A DNA stretch of 36,771 nucleotides from JBOFCO01 sp051646105 (GTDB lineage: Bacteria > Pseudomonadota > Alphaproteobacteria > Rhodobacterales > Rhodobacteraceae). Under the pieces are notes generated by a model that did no database searches, was not told where the DNA came from, and was given only the letters and a program-made list of their open reading frames with translations. Within the stretch, counting starts at the first letter, position 1. Every line of letters begins with the position of its first letter. Made by a program: the position numbers and the translations under genes. The DNA is taken from contig JBOFCO010000232.1 in the NCBI GenBank assembly GCA_051646105.1, forward strand, positions 1 to 36,771. Direction: 5' to 3'. Shown here in pieces: positions 1 through 6,216 of the stretch.

Positions 1-254
1 AGGGCAAGCGCAGCAGGCAACAGGATCAGCAGCTTGTTGCGCAACGATCCCATGGCAATCCGGCCAATGATCGGCAGCTCGCGCTTGGCCTCGAATCCGT
101 GAACATATTTCGGCGTCACGGCAGCATCGTCGATCACGACACCCATGGCTTTGCTGCCTGCCTTTGTTGCCTGAGCGGCAACATCGTCAATGGACGCAGC
201 CGCCACTTTCGCAATAGCGGCCACATCATCCAGCAGTGCCAGCAATCCGCTCAT
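1..254 (-). CDS. DUF808 family membrane protein (YedI-like), N-terminal part
   Basis: The reverse strand gives an open frame from an ATG at 252-254 that leaves the window at position 1, so about 84 residues are visible. It begins MSGLLALLDDVAAIAKVAA and continues with a segment containing KRELPIIGRIAMGSLRNK and a hydrophobic stretch LLILLPAALAL. This order (Leu-rich start, DDVA, Lys-rich linker, ELPI..IAxGSL.NK, membrane segment) is the N-terminus of DUF808 proteins such as E. coli YedI, an inner-membrane family of unknown function. An AGG lies 8 nt upstream of the ATG. The gene is divergent from the GAPDH genes, so the TGTTAGCGC operators at 339-371 lie between the two promoters. The rest is outside the window; truncation is due to the window edge, not damage. 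Confidence 0.85.
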   Translation of the reverse strand, partial: MSGLLALLDDVAAIAKVAAASIDDVAAQATKAGSKAMGVVIDDAAVTPKYVHGFEAKRELPIIGRIAMGSLRNKLLILLPAALA

Positions 255-338
255 CTATCTACCTGTTCTGAATGTCGCGCAATTCGCAACAAGCTAAACG
301 ATAAGGCGACAGAGGCAAGTCCCGCCCTTAATTCACGC

Positions 339-371
339 TGTTAGCGCAATCTGAAATAGTTTGCGCTAACA
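339..371. promoter_or_regulatory. Paired TGTTAGCGCAA inverted arms upstream of gap1
   Basis: Two perfect 11-bp arms, TGTTAGCGCAA at 339-349 and TTGCGCTAACA at 361-371, are separated by 11 bp. Each arm can also be read as half of a degenerate TGTTAGC-GCTAACA operator, with the two centres 19 bp apart. An AT-rich stretch with a TATAAT match at 379-384 follows, so the site probably overlaps the gap1 promoter. The motif resembles the palindrome reported for the alphaproteobacterial LacI-family carbon regulators CceR/PckR (from memory); the assignment is an inference. Confidence 0.55.
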
Positions 372-515
372 TATTGAATATAATTGATAATATTGTTTTC
401 TGCGCTGCGGAATGATTGTATAGGTGCCGGAGTTTCACCGCGGGTGTTGCCATTGCGCCGCCCGTCACTGGCAAAGTTCCCGGGCACGCGCCCCGGTCAA
501 CGGCAAGGACAGGAC

Positions 516-1520
516 ATGACGGTAACGATTGGCATCAACGGTTTCGGACGCATCGGGCGCTGCACGCTGGCCCATATCGCAGAAGCGACACGCAATGACG
601 TTCAGGTTGTCAAGATCAACGCCACCGGCCCCATCGAAACCAACGCCCATCTGCTGAAATACGATTCCGTCCATGGCCGGTTTGGCGGCACGGTGCGTGT
701 TTCGGGTAATTCTCTTGACCTTGGACGCGGCCCCATCGAGGTGATGTCGACCTACAATCCCGAAGAACTGGACTGGTCAGGCTGCGATGTCGTCCTGGAA
801 TGCACCGGAAAGTTCAACGATCGCGACAAGGCCGCCGTGCACCTGACACGCGGCGCAAAGCGGGTTCTGGTGTCAGCCCCTGCCAAAAACGCTGACAAGA
901 CAGTGGTTTATGGCGTGAACCACCGCCAGCTCAACGCCGATCACCTTGTGGTTTCCAACGGGTCGTGCACGACGAACTGTCTGGCCCCGCTGGCCAAGGT
1001 GCTGAACGATGCCATCGGGATCGAGCGCGGCATCATGACCACCATTCACAGCTACACCGGCGACCAGCCCACGCTGGACCGCAGGCACAAGGATCTGTAT
1101 CGCGCCCGCGCCGCCGCGATGGCGATGATCCCGACATCAACGGGTGCTGCAAAAGCGCTGGGTGAGGTTCTGCCCGAACTGTCGGGCAAGCTGGACGGCA
1201 CCGCCCTGCGCGTCCCGACCCCGAATGTCAGCGCTGTTGACCTGACTTTCGAGGCCGGCAAATCGGTTTCCGTCGCCGATGTAAACGAAATCGTGCGCGA
1301 GGCCGCCGCCGGCTACATGGGCATGGTTCTGGCCTATGACCCGGAGCCCAAGGTTTCCATCGACTTCAATCACACACAGCACTCCTCGATCTTCGCGCCG
1401 GATCAGACGCGCGTTGTCGGCGGCCGCACGGTTCGTGTATTGGCCTGGTATGACAACGAATGGGGTTTCTCCTGCCGGATGGCCGATGTGGCCGGGGCGA
1501 TGGGGCGACTCCTTCACTGA
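516..1520 (+). CDS. gap: Type I glyceraldehyde-3-phosphate dehydrogenase, first copy (possible NADP type)
   Basis: A 334-residue phosphorylating GAPDH interconverting glyceraldehyde-3-phosphate and 1,3-bisphosphoglycerate in the cytosol. The Rossmann start is INGFGRIGR (residues 7-15), the catalytic Cys is C151 in GSCTTNC (most family members have ASCTTNC), the catalytic His is H178, and the C-terminal WYDNEWG is present. The ATG at 516 was chosen because it starts directly at the conserved MTVTIGINGFG and has an AGGAC just upstream; the frame is open further upstream but that sequence is not GAPDH-like. The residue that binds the NAD ribose, Asp in the second copy (D36), is Ala here (NATG instead of NDLG), and the loop that touches the same region has R189-R190 where the second copy has T-M. 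Loss of that Asp is typical of NADP-using GAPDHs (B. subtilis GapB, plastid type). So this copy may serve gluconeogenesis or CO2 fixation. Function is certain; cofactor choice is inferred. Confidence 0.95.
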   Translation: MTVTIGINGFGRIGRCTLAHIAEATRNDVQVVKINATGPIETNAHLLKYDSVHGRFGGTVRVSGNSLDLGRGPIEVMSTYNPEELDWSGCDVVLECTGKFNDRDKAAVHLTRGAKRVLVSAPAKNADKTVVYGVNHRQLNADHLVVSNGSCTTNCLAPLAKVLNDAIGIERGIMTTIHSYTGDQPTLDRRHKDLYRARAAAMAMIPTSTGAAKALGEVLPELSGKLDGTALRVPTPNVSAVDLTFEAGKSVSVADVNEIVREAAAGYMGMVLAYDPEPKVSIDFNHTQHSSIFAPDQTRVVGGRTVRVLAWYDNEWGFSCRMADVAGAMGRLLH

Positions 1521-1549
1521 AAGGAGCAACGGGGCACCCTGCCCCGCCC

Positions 1550-1693
1550 ATGACGAACCGGATCGCCCTGTTTCTTGCCGCGGTGGTGCTGTGCACTGTC
1601 GCGGCTGATCTTCTGGTGTTTCACTGGGGACTGACTCTTGCGCTCGGTCGCCGGTTTGCCGACCTTGTAGAATACCTCGCCTTCTGGCGCTGA
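1550..1693 (+). CDS. Small single-pass membrane protein between the two GAPDH genes
   Basis: A 47-residue protein, MTNRIALFLAAVVLCTVAAD and onwards, ending LVEYLAFWR. Residues about 5-25 form one strongly hydrophobic helix, followed by an amphipathic tail that ends in aromatic residues and Arg. The ATG at 1550 is the only in-frame start near the gap1 stop (1520); an AAGGAG lies at 1521-1526, unusually far upstream (about 23 nt), so translation may be weak or coupled to gap1. It lies 29 bp after gap1 and 95 bp before gap2, with the gap2 operator motif in between. I recognise it only as a type of short hypothetical protein seen beside gap in Rhodobacterales; no function is known to me. The conserved hydrophobic pattern and clean reading frame make a real gene likely. 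Confidence 0.65.
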   Translation: MTNRIALFLAAVVLCTVAADLLVFHWGLTLALGRRFADLVEYLAFWR

Positions 1694-1734
1694 TCCGCCT
1701 ATTCTTCGCTTGACGCCGTGGCCACGCCTTGATT

Positions 1735-1746
1735 GTTAGCGGTAAC
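1735..1746. promoter_or_regulatory. GTTAGCGGTAAC palindrome upstream of gap2
   Basis: GTTAGCGGTAAC is a near-perfect palindrome (one central mismatch) preceded by TT, located 42 bp before the gap2 ATG. It is the most symmetrical of the TGTTAGCG sites in the window. The location suits an operator for gap2 separate from that of gap1. Assignment to a CceR/PckR-like LacI-family regulator is inferred from motif similarity. Confidence 0.55.
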
Positions 1747-1788
1747 GCTGACAGGCATACGGCACTGTCGCGCAGGATGGAGGGTCCC

Positions 1789-2790
1789 ATGACCGTGAAG
1801 GTAGCAATCAACGGATTTGGCCGGATTGGCCGGAATGTTTTGCGGGCGATCGTGGAATCGGGCCGCAAGGATATCGAGGTCGTGGCGATCAACGATCTGG
1901 GGCCGGTGGAAACCAACGCCCATCTGATCCGCTTTGATTCGGTGCATGGTCGCTTTCCGGGAGAGGTGAAGACCACTGCCGATACGATCGACGTTGGCCG
2001 CGGCCCGATCCGGGTCACCGCGATCAAGAACCCCGCCGATCTGCCCTGGGGTGACGTGGACATCGTGATGGAATGCACCGGCATCTTCACCAGCAAGGAA
2101 AAATGCCTGCCCCATCTGGAAAACGGATCGAAGCGGGTGCTGATTTCCGCCCCCGGCGACGGTGCCGACAAGACCATCGTCTACGGTGTCAACCATGACA
2201 CGCTGACGAAGAATGACATCGTCGTTTCGAACGCATCCTGTACCACCAACTGCCTTTCTCCTGTCGCCAAGGTGCTGAACGATGTCATCGGGATCGAAAA
2301 AGGCATGATGACCACGATCCACAGCTATACCGGTGACCAGCCGACGCTGGACACGATGCACAAGGATCTTTACCGCGCCCGCGCCGCCGCACTGTCGATG
2401 ATCCCGACCAGCACGGGCGCCGCCAAAGCCGTTGGTCTGGTGCTGCCGGAACTCAAGGGCCGCCTCGACGGTTTCGCCATCCGCGTGCCCACCCCGAATG
2501 TGTCCGTTGTCGACCTGAAGTTCATCGCCAAGCGCCAGACATCGGCCGAAGAAATCAACGAGGCCATCAAAGCCGCCTCGAAAGGCAAGCTGAAGGGCAT
2601 TCTTGGCTATACCGAATTCAAGAATGTCTCTTCGGATTTCAACCATGACCCGCATTCGTCGGTCTTCCACATGGACCAGACCAAAGTCATGGACGGAACC
2701 TTCTGCTCCATCCTTACCTGGTATGACAACGAATGGGGCTTCTCGAACCGCATGTCCGATACCGCCGTCGCCATGGGCAAATTGCTTTAA
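1789..2790 (+). CDS. gap: Type I glyceraldehyde-3-phosphate dehydrogenase, second copy (NAD type)
   Basis: A 333-residue GAPDH for glycolysis/Entner-Doudoroff flow. It has INGFGRIGR at 7-15, the NAD-selective Asp at D36 (NDLG), the catalytic Cys C151 in ASCTTNC, the catalytic His H178 and the C-terminal WYDNEWG. The ATG at 1789 has GGAGGG at 1779-1784 and starts at the conserved MTVKVAINGFG; the longer open frame to 1729 reads through the operator and is not used. It is closely related to the upstream copy over its whole length, pointing to an old tandem duplication. The two differ at cofactor-contact positions: D36/T189/M190 here against A36/R189/R190 upstream. A strong hairpin terminator follows 23 bp after the stop, ending the unit. 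Confidence 0.97.
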   Translation: MTVKVAINGFGRIGRNVLRAIVESGRKDIEVVAINDLGPVETNAHLIRFDSVHGRFPGEVKTTADTIDVGRGPIRVTAIKNPADLPWGDVDIVMECTGIFTSKEKCLPHLENGSKRVLISAPGDGADKTIVYGVNHDTLTKNDIVVSNASCTTNCLSPVAKVLNDVIGIEKGMMTTIHSYTGDQPTLDTMHKDLYRARAAALSMIPTSTGAAKAVGLVLPELKGRLDGFAIRVPTPNVSVVDLKFIAKRQTSAEEINEAIKAASKGKLKGILGYTEFKNVSSDFNHDPHSSVFHMDQTKVMDGTFCSILTWYDNEWGFSNRMSDTAVAMGKLL

Positions 2791-2813
2791 ACCCCATAGA
2801 CATATGTATTGAA

Positions 2814-2841
2814 GCGCCCGGAGGAAACTCCGGGCGCTTTT
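2814..2841 (+). terminator. Rho-independent terminator of gap2
   Basis: A perfect 10-bp stem, GCGCCCGGAG at 2814-2823 and CTCCGGGCGC at 2828-2837, closes a GAAA tetraloop (2824-2827) and is followed by TTTT. It begins 23 bp after the gap2 stop codon. Confidence 0.93.
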
Positions 2842-2947
2842 CATTTGTGGCATATTTGTGCTTTGCGCGCGCAGACTCCATCATTTTGCCATATCAAACA
2901 GAATAAGCTATGCATAAAATGCATGACGATACGGCGGAACTGTCCGT

Positions 2948-2961
2948 TGTTAGCGCAATCA
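2948..2961. promoter_or_regulatory. TGTTAGCGCAATCA motif upstream of the DUF1127-like gene
   Basis: TGTTAGCGCAATCA matches the left arm of the gap1 site (TGTTAGCGCAATCT) at 13 of 14 positions and lies 85 bp before the ATG at 3046. It could place the small basic protein under the same regulator as the gap genes. It is only half-symmetrical, so a chance match cannot be excluded for this site alone. Confidence 0.4.
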
Positions 2962-3045
2962 CTCCTGCGCATATTCATGGCGTGGAAGCGAAAAGCCCGG
3001 GTGAACATGGAACGGGTCGCAGCCACCGATGAAAGGAACAAAGAC

Positions 3046-3207
3046 ATGAACGTTATCGAACGCATCCGTATCGCCGCCCGCAACCGCGCCGCTTACCGCC
3101 GCACCGTCGCCGCGCTGCGCTCCATGCCGCTCGACATTGCTCTCGATCTCGATATCGAGCGGGATGACGCCGCGTTGATCGCTCGCCGGGCAGTCTACGG
3201 CGCCTGA
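3046..3207 (+). CDS. DUF1127-like small basic protein
   Basis: A 53-residue protein starting MNVIERIRIAARNRAAYRRT. It has a basic N-terminal helix (several Arg in residues 6-19) and a second part with the pattern LxSMPLDxALDLDIxRDDAxxIARRAVYG. This is the layout of DUF1127/YjiS-like proteins of alphaproteobacteria: an Arg-rich helix, then 'L..D..L.DIGI.R.DI', ending in AVYG. Some members bind RNA or influence phosphate, carbon and stress metabolism. The ATG at 3046 is preceded by AAAGGA (12-nt window upstream). It stands alone between the gap terminator and its own terminator at 3298-3334. The 90-bp stretch after the stop contains no further gene. Family identity is moderately sure; function is not known. 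Confidence 0.7.
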   Translation: MNVIERIRIAARNRAAYRRTVAALRSMPLDIALDLDIERDDAALIARRAVYGA

Positions 3208-3297
3208 TCGGCAGGCAGTCAGGTAAAATCCTGCGCAAATTGAATTCGGGGAAGGACTGAGCCCGCCCCTGCAAAGCGGAGACACCGCACGCCATTC

Positions 3298-3334
3298 CCG
3301 CCGCGCCGATCCAACGGTGCGGCGGCTTCATTTT
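3298..3334 (+). terminator. Terminator after the DUF1127-like gene
   Basis: CCGCCGCGCC (3298-3307) pairs with GGTGCGGCGG (3316-3325), 10 bp with one G-U, around an 8-nt loop, followed by CTTCATTTT. It lies 90 bp after the stop at 3207 and just before the convergent hydrolase stop (3333-3335). The long leader before it could also be the 3' part of a small RNA. Confidence 0.7.
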
Positions 3335-4145
3335 ATCGGGTCCGGGACAACGACCTGATGAAATCCGCCATGGCCGCCGCCCAACCCGGATCGTCGGGCA
3401 GATCAACATGCCCCCGCCCGGGAAGCAGGCGCATCGTGACCACATCCCCTTCCGTCGCAAGCGCCTTTGCCAGCCGCTCCGCCTGCGTGGGCGGGATCAC
3501 GATATCTTCCGCACCCACCTGGATCAGCATGGGAACGCCGGCCTTCCCCGCCAGCGCCAGATTGTCCCAGCGCTGCACGAACGGAAGCTTGCAGGCTGGC
3601 AACCACGAAGCCTGTGCCATCAGTTCGCACATGCGGGCATAGGGTGCGTCCAGCATCACCCCGCCAACCTTGCGATGCGCCGCAAGATGAAGCGCAAGGC
3701 CCGTTCCCATAGAATAGCCGTGCAGCACCGCGATGCCATGCCCGTTCGGAAGCAGATCGGGCATCGCGTCGAAAACCGCCAGCGCGTCCGATTTCAGCAC
3801 AGCTTCCGAGGGCTGGCCCCCTCGCCCGCCCCCGCCGCGATATTCCATGGCAACGACCGACCGCCCTGCCCGCAGATGCAGGTCCAGCACCTGCCCGAAC
3901 CAGGCAAGGCTTCCCGCATTTCCCATGAAATACACAACAACGGGCGCGTCCGGCCCGGCGTCATGAACCTGCACGAAAACATCAGTGTCGCCCGTGCCCC
4001 TGATGACTTTTTGTTGAAAGCGTGGATCGGAAAATCCTTCATTCGCAAAAGGATAGATGAAAGCCGGGTGCAACCAGACCATCACCGCCGCATAGGCCAG
4101 ATACAGGATCAGACCCGTCGCCAGAAAACGCAGAAACCAGGCCAT
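3333..4145 (-). CDS. Membrane-anchored alpha/beta hydrolase
   Basis: A 270-residue protein with an N-terminal hydrophobic helix (residues about 5-25) and then an alpha/beta-hydrolase fold. The nucleophile elbow is G-Y-S-M-G with S145, the likely acid is D214 in GAEDIVIP, and the His is H246 in GRGHVDLP. The layout matches the Bem46/ABHD13-like group of serine hydrolases (COG1073), which are membrane-tethered hydrolases whose substrates are mostly unknown. A YRGGGGRGG turn at 102-110 lies where this group usually has YRGYG.S.G. The start lies 6 bp after the coaD stop, so it is probably translated from the coaD transcript. The hydrolase identity is sure; substrate (ester, thioester, peptide) cannot be told. 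Confidence 0.85.
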   Translation of the reverse strand: MAWFLRFLATGLILYLAYAAVMVWLHPAFIYPFANEGFSDPRFQQKVIRGTGDTDVFVQVHDAGPDAPVVVYFMGNAGSLAWFGQVLDLHLRAGRSVVAMEYRGGGGRGGQPSEAVLKSDALAVFDAMPDLLPNGHGIAVLHGYSMGTGLALHLAAHRKVGGVMLDAPYARMCELMAQASWLPACKLPFVQRWDNLALAGKAGVPMLIQVGAEDIVIPPTQAERLAKALATEGDVVTMRLLPGRGHVDLPDDPGWAAAMADFIRSLSRTR

Positions 4146-4151
4146 CCCTGT

Positions 4152-4646
4152 TCAGCGGCCCAGCCGCTGTACCAGCGCCTGCCGGACACCCGGGGTCACG
4201 AATTTCGAAACGTCGCCACCCAGCCGCGCGATTTCCTTGACCAGCTTTGATGCAATCGCCTGCCGCCGGGCATCGGCCATCATGAAAACCGTCTCGATAC
4301 TGGAATCAAGCGCACGGTTCATACCGACCATCTGGAATTCATATTCAAAATCCGCCACCGCCCGCAGCCCCCGGATGATAACGCCAGCCCCGACATCCCG
4401 GGCACAGTCGATCAGCAGGTTTTCAAAGGGATGCACGACAATTTCGCCACCCGTGCGCGCGATTATGTCTGCGCATTCGGTTTCAACCATCGCCACCCGC
4501 TCCTCCAGATTGAACAGCGGACCCTTGTCGCGGTTGATGGCAACACCGATCACCAGCCGGTCAACCAGCGCCATGGCCCGCTGGATAATGTCGAGATGCC
4601 CGAGCGTGATCGGGTCGAACGTGCCGGGATACAGGCCGATGCGCAT
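4152..4646 (-). CDS. coaD: Phosphopantetheine adenylyltransferase
   Basis: A 164-residue enzyme that transfers AMP from ATP to 4'-phosphopantetheine, giving dephospho-CoA, the penultimate step of coenzyme A synthesis in the cytosol. It has the nucleotidyltransferase signature YPGTFDPITLGH (residues 5-16), the GLRAVADFEYE motif of the active site, and SKLVKEIARLGGDVSKFV near the C-terminus. The ATG at 4646 was preferred to the upstream ATG at 4670 because it starts exactly at MRIGLYPGTFDP and has AGAGAGG six bases upstream; family length is about 160 residues. It lies 65 bp downstream of the CBS-protein stop and only 6 bp upstream of the hydrolase gene. Confidence 0.96.
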   Translation of the reverse strand: MRIGLYPGTFDPITLGHLDIIQRAMALVDRLVIGVAINRDKGPLFNLEERVAMVETECADIIARTGGEIVVHPFENLLIDCARDVGAGVIIRGLRAVADFEYEFQMVGMNRALDSSIETVFMMADARRQAIASKLVKEIARLGGDVSKFVTPGVRQALVQRLGR

Positions 4647-4711
4647 GAGACACCTCTCTTTTGCCGCCACGCAACATTATTGCGCGGCAGTTTGCAAGCG
4701 ATGCCTTTTGG

Positions 4712-5146
4712 TCAGTTGCCCATGATCATGCCGGTCAGGGCTTCTTTTTCCATCGACAGTTCTGCCAGACGCGCTTTGACCACATCGCCGATGGAAATCA
4801 GGCCAACCATGGTCTTGCCTTCCAGAACCGGCATGTGACGGAAACGACCTGCCGTCATCTTTTCCATGACGTGATCTGCGCTGTCATTGGCGGTGCAGCC
4901 GACCACATCGCGGGTCATCACCGCATCAACCTTGTCGGTCAGACAGCCGACACCGCGCTTTCCCAGTTCGCGCACCACATCGCGCTCGGAAATGATCCCG
5001 TTGACCGACTTGCCATCTCGCGAAACGATCAGGGCGCCGATGCGCTTTTCAGAAAGCATCCGCGCTACATCCGCCAGCGTTGCGCCTGGCTCTATCGTGG
5101 CGACGCCATGAACCGGCTTTCCGTTCATGATCTGTTGGACAAGCAT
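4712..5146 (-). CDS. CBS-domain-pair protein
   Basis: A 144-residue cytosolic protein made of two CBS domains (about residues 8-62 and 75-130) and a short tail. Recognisable elements are IGALIVSRDGKSVNGIISERDVVR in the first half and RHMPVLEGKTMVGLISIGDVVK in the second. Stand-alone CBS pairs bind adenosine ligands (AMP, ATP, SAM, NAD) and act as sensors of energy state; some bind inosine-monophosphate dehydrogenase or transport partners, but none can be named here. The ATG at 5146 follows GGGAGGT with correct spacing, whereas the earlier in-frame ATG at 5176 has no such site. It is next to coaD on the same strand. Family is sure; partner unknown. Confidence 0.9.
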   Translation of the reverse strand: MLVQQIMNGKPVHGVATIEPGATLADVARMLSEKRIGALIVSRDGKSVNGIISERDVVRELGKRGVGCLTDKVDAVMTRDVVGCTANDSADHVMEKMTAGRFRHMPVLEGKTMVGLISIGDVVKARLAELSMEKEALTGMIMGN

Positions 5147-5201
5147 GGTGACCTCCCGTCTGTGGCAAGTCATCAAAGCGTGGGCGGGATAGTCAGACCT
5201 G

Positions 5202-6101
5202 TCAAGCGCTTAGACGTTCCAGTCGTGCAACTTCGCGGCGAAGCCCCGTCAGAAGCATATCCGCCAGCCGGTTCAGTCGAGGTGACCGCCGGTCATCGGC
5301 AGGGCGGACAAGATAGTAGGCCCGTGTCAGCGCAATTTCAGGCGCCAGAACCTTGACCACGCCAGGCGCGAATGGCAGCGCGAAGTCATGGGTCACGGCC
5401 AGCCCCGCACCCTGTCGCAGCCAGGCAAGTTGCACGGGAACAGAGTTTGACGCCAGACGCGGTTGTGGCAGCCCGACCTCTGCCAGATAGTCCAGTTCGC
5501 GGTCCAGGATCATGTCGGGGATGTACCCGATGATCGGTCTTCCAACCAGATCGCTGCGGCTGCGGATCGGCCCTTCGCGATCCAGATAGCTTTCCGCTGC
5601 AGCCAGATGCAGGTGATAGTCGGTAATCTTTTGCACCGTTAGTCGGCCCGCCGTCGGCCGCGACACCGCCACAACCATATCCGCATCGCGGCGGGACAGA
5701 TTCAGAATGCGGGGCTGCGCCACGATCTGTAATTCCAGCCCCGGATTTTCGGCACAGATTTCTGCGCAAACCTGCGGCAAAAGGTAATTGGCGCATCCGT
5801 CCGGTGCGCCGATGCGGATCTGCCCGGTCAGGCCAGAGGCATCGCCGCGCGCCTTGGCCCCTGCGCTTTCCAGCGCCTGTTCTGCCTGCGTTGCGTGATC
5901 CAGCAACCGCTGCCCCGCATCTGTGATCGCATAGCCTTGCGGCGATCGCATGAACAGCGATACCCCCAGCGACTCCTCCAGCCGTGCGATGCGGCGACCG
6001 ACCGTGGCCGGGTCAAGCTTCAACAACTTTCCCGCACCCGACAGGCTTTCGCTGCGTGCCACCGCCAGAAACACGCGGATGTCATCCCAGTCTTCCGGCA
6101 T
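5202..6101 (-). CDS. LysR family transcriptional regulator divergent from mmsA
   Basis: A 299-residue regulator with the winged helix-turn-helix at residues about 5-65 (DDIRVFLAVARSESLSGAGK, ATVGRRIARLEESLGV, LFMRSPQGYAITDAG) and an effector domain of the LysR substrate-binding fold after it. The recognition helix carries PATVGRR rather than the usual PS.VSR. The start at 6101 (MPEDWDD) fits the family; the frame runs on to 6173 but that part would cross the operator region. It is transcribed away from mmsA with a 115-bp shared promoter region, the classic arrangement in which a LysR protein controls its divergent neighbour. The natural effector may be an intermediate of valine, inositol or propionate breakdown, but this is inference only. 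Confidence 0.9.
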   Translation of the reverse strand: MPEDWDDIRVFLAVARSESLSGAGKLLKLDPATVGRRIARLEESLGVSLFMRSPQGYAITDAGQRLLDHATQAEQALESAGAKARGDASGLTGQIRIGAPDGCANYLLPQVCAEICAENPGLELQIVAQPRILNLSRRDADMVVAVSRPTAGRLTVQKITDYHLHLAAAESYLDREGPIRSRSDLVGRPIIGYIPDMILDRELDYLAEVGLPQPRLASNSVPVQLAWLRQGAGLAVTHDFALPFAPGVVKVLAPEIALTRAYYLVRPADDRRSPRLNRLADMLLTGLRREVARLERLSA

Positions 6102-6125
6102 CGTGATCTTCCAAAATTGCCGGTC

Positions 6126-6139
6126 TTGCAAAAATGCAA
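6126..6139. promoter_or_regulatory. TTGCA-N4-TGCAA operator candidate between LysR and mmsA
   Basis: The sequence TTGCA-AAAA-TGCAA is a perfect 5-bp inverted repeat inside the 115-bp divergent region. It contains T-N11-A, the general LysR box. A second, weaker version (TGC-ATTTAC-GCA, 6170-6181 region) lies about 40 bp closer to mmsA, as expected for a recognition site plus an activation site. Likely bound by the neighbouring LysR protein. Confidence 0.45.
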
Positions 6140-6216
6140 AACGCTTTTGGGAACATGCCGCTTTTTCCTGCATTTACGCAAGGCTATCCTGCATCCAGAA
6201 CATGATGGAGGATGAC

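Noticed and set aside
361..384. TTGCGC and TATAAT as a sigma-70 promoter of gap1
   Set aside because: The two are only 12 bp apart, too close for -35/-10. A GATAAT at 386-391 is 19 bp from TTGCGC but weak, so I list only the operator.
1137..2177. Long minus-strand open frame (346 codons) across the two GAPDH genes
   Set aside because: It is antisense to the conserved GAPDH coding frames and has no family resemblance; GC-rich genes with strong third-position bias often leave such shadows.
1699..2853. Minus-strand open frame of 384 codons opposite gap2
   Set aside because: It mirrors gap2 in antisense, would run across the terminator at 2814-2841, and shows no known domain.
3208..3300. Search for the CCUCCUCC anti-ribosome-site loops of CcsR small RNAs
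   Set aside because: No CCTCCTCC or close variant is present in this stretch, so I do not call a CcsR-type RNA.
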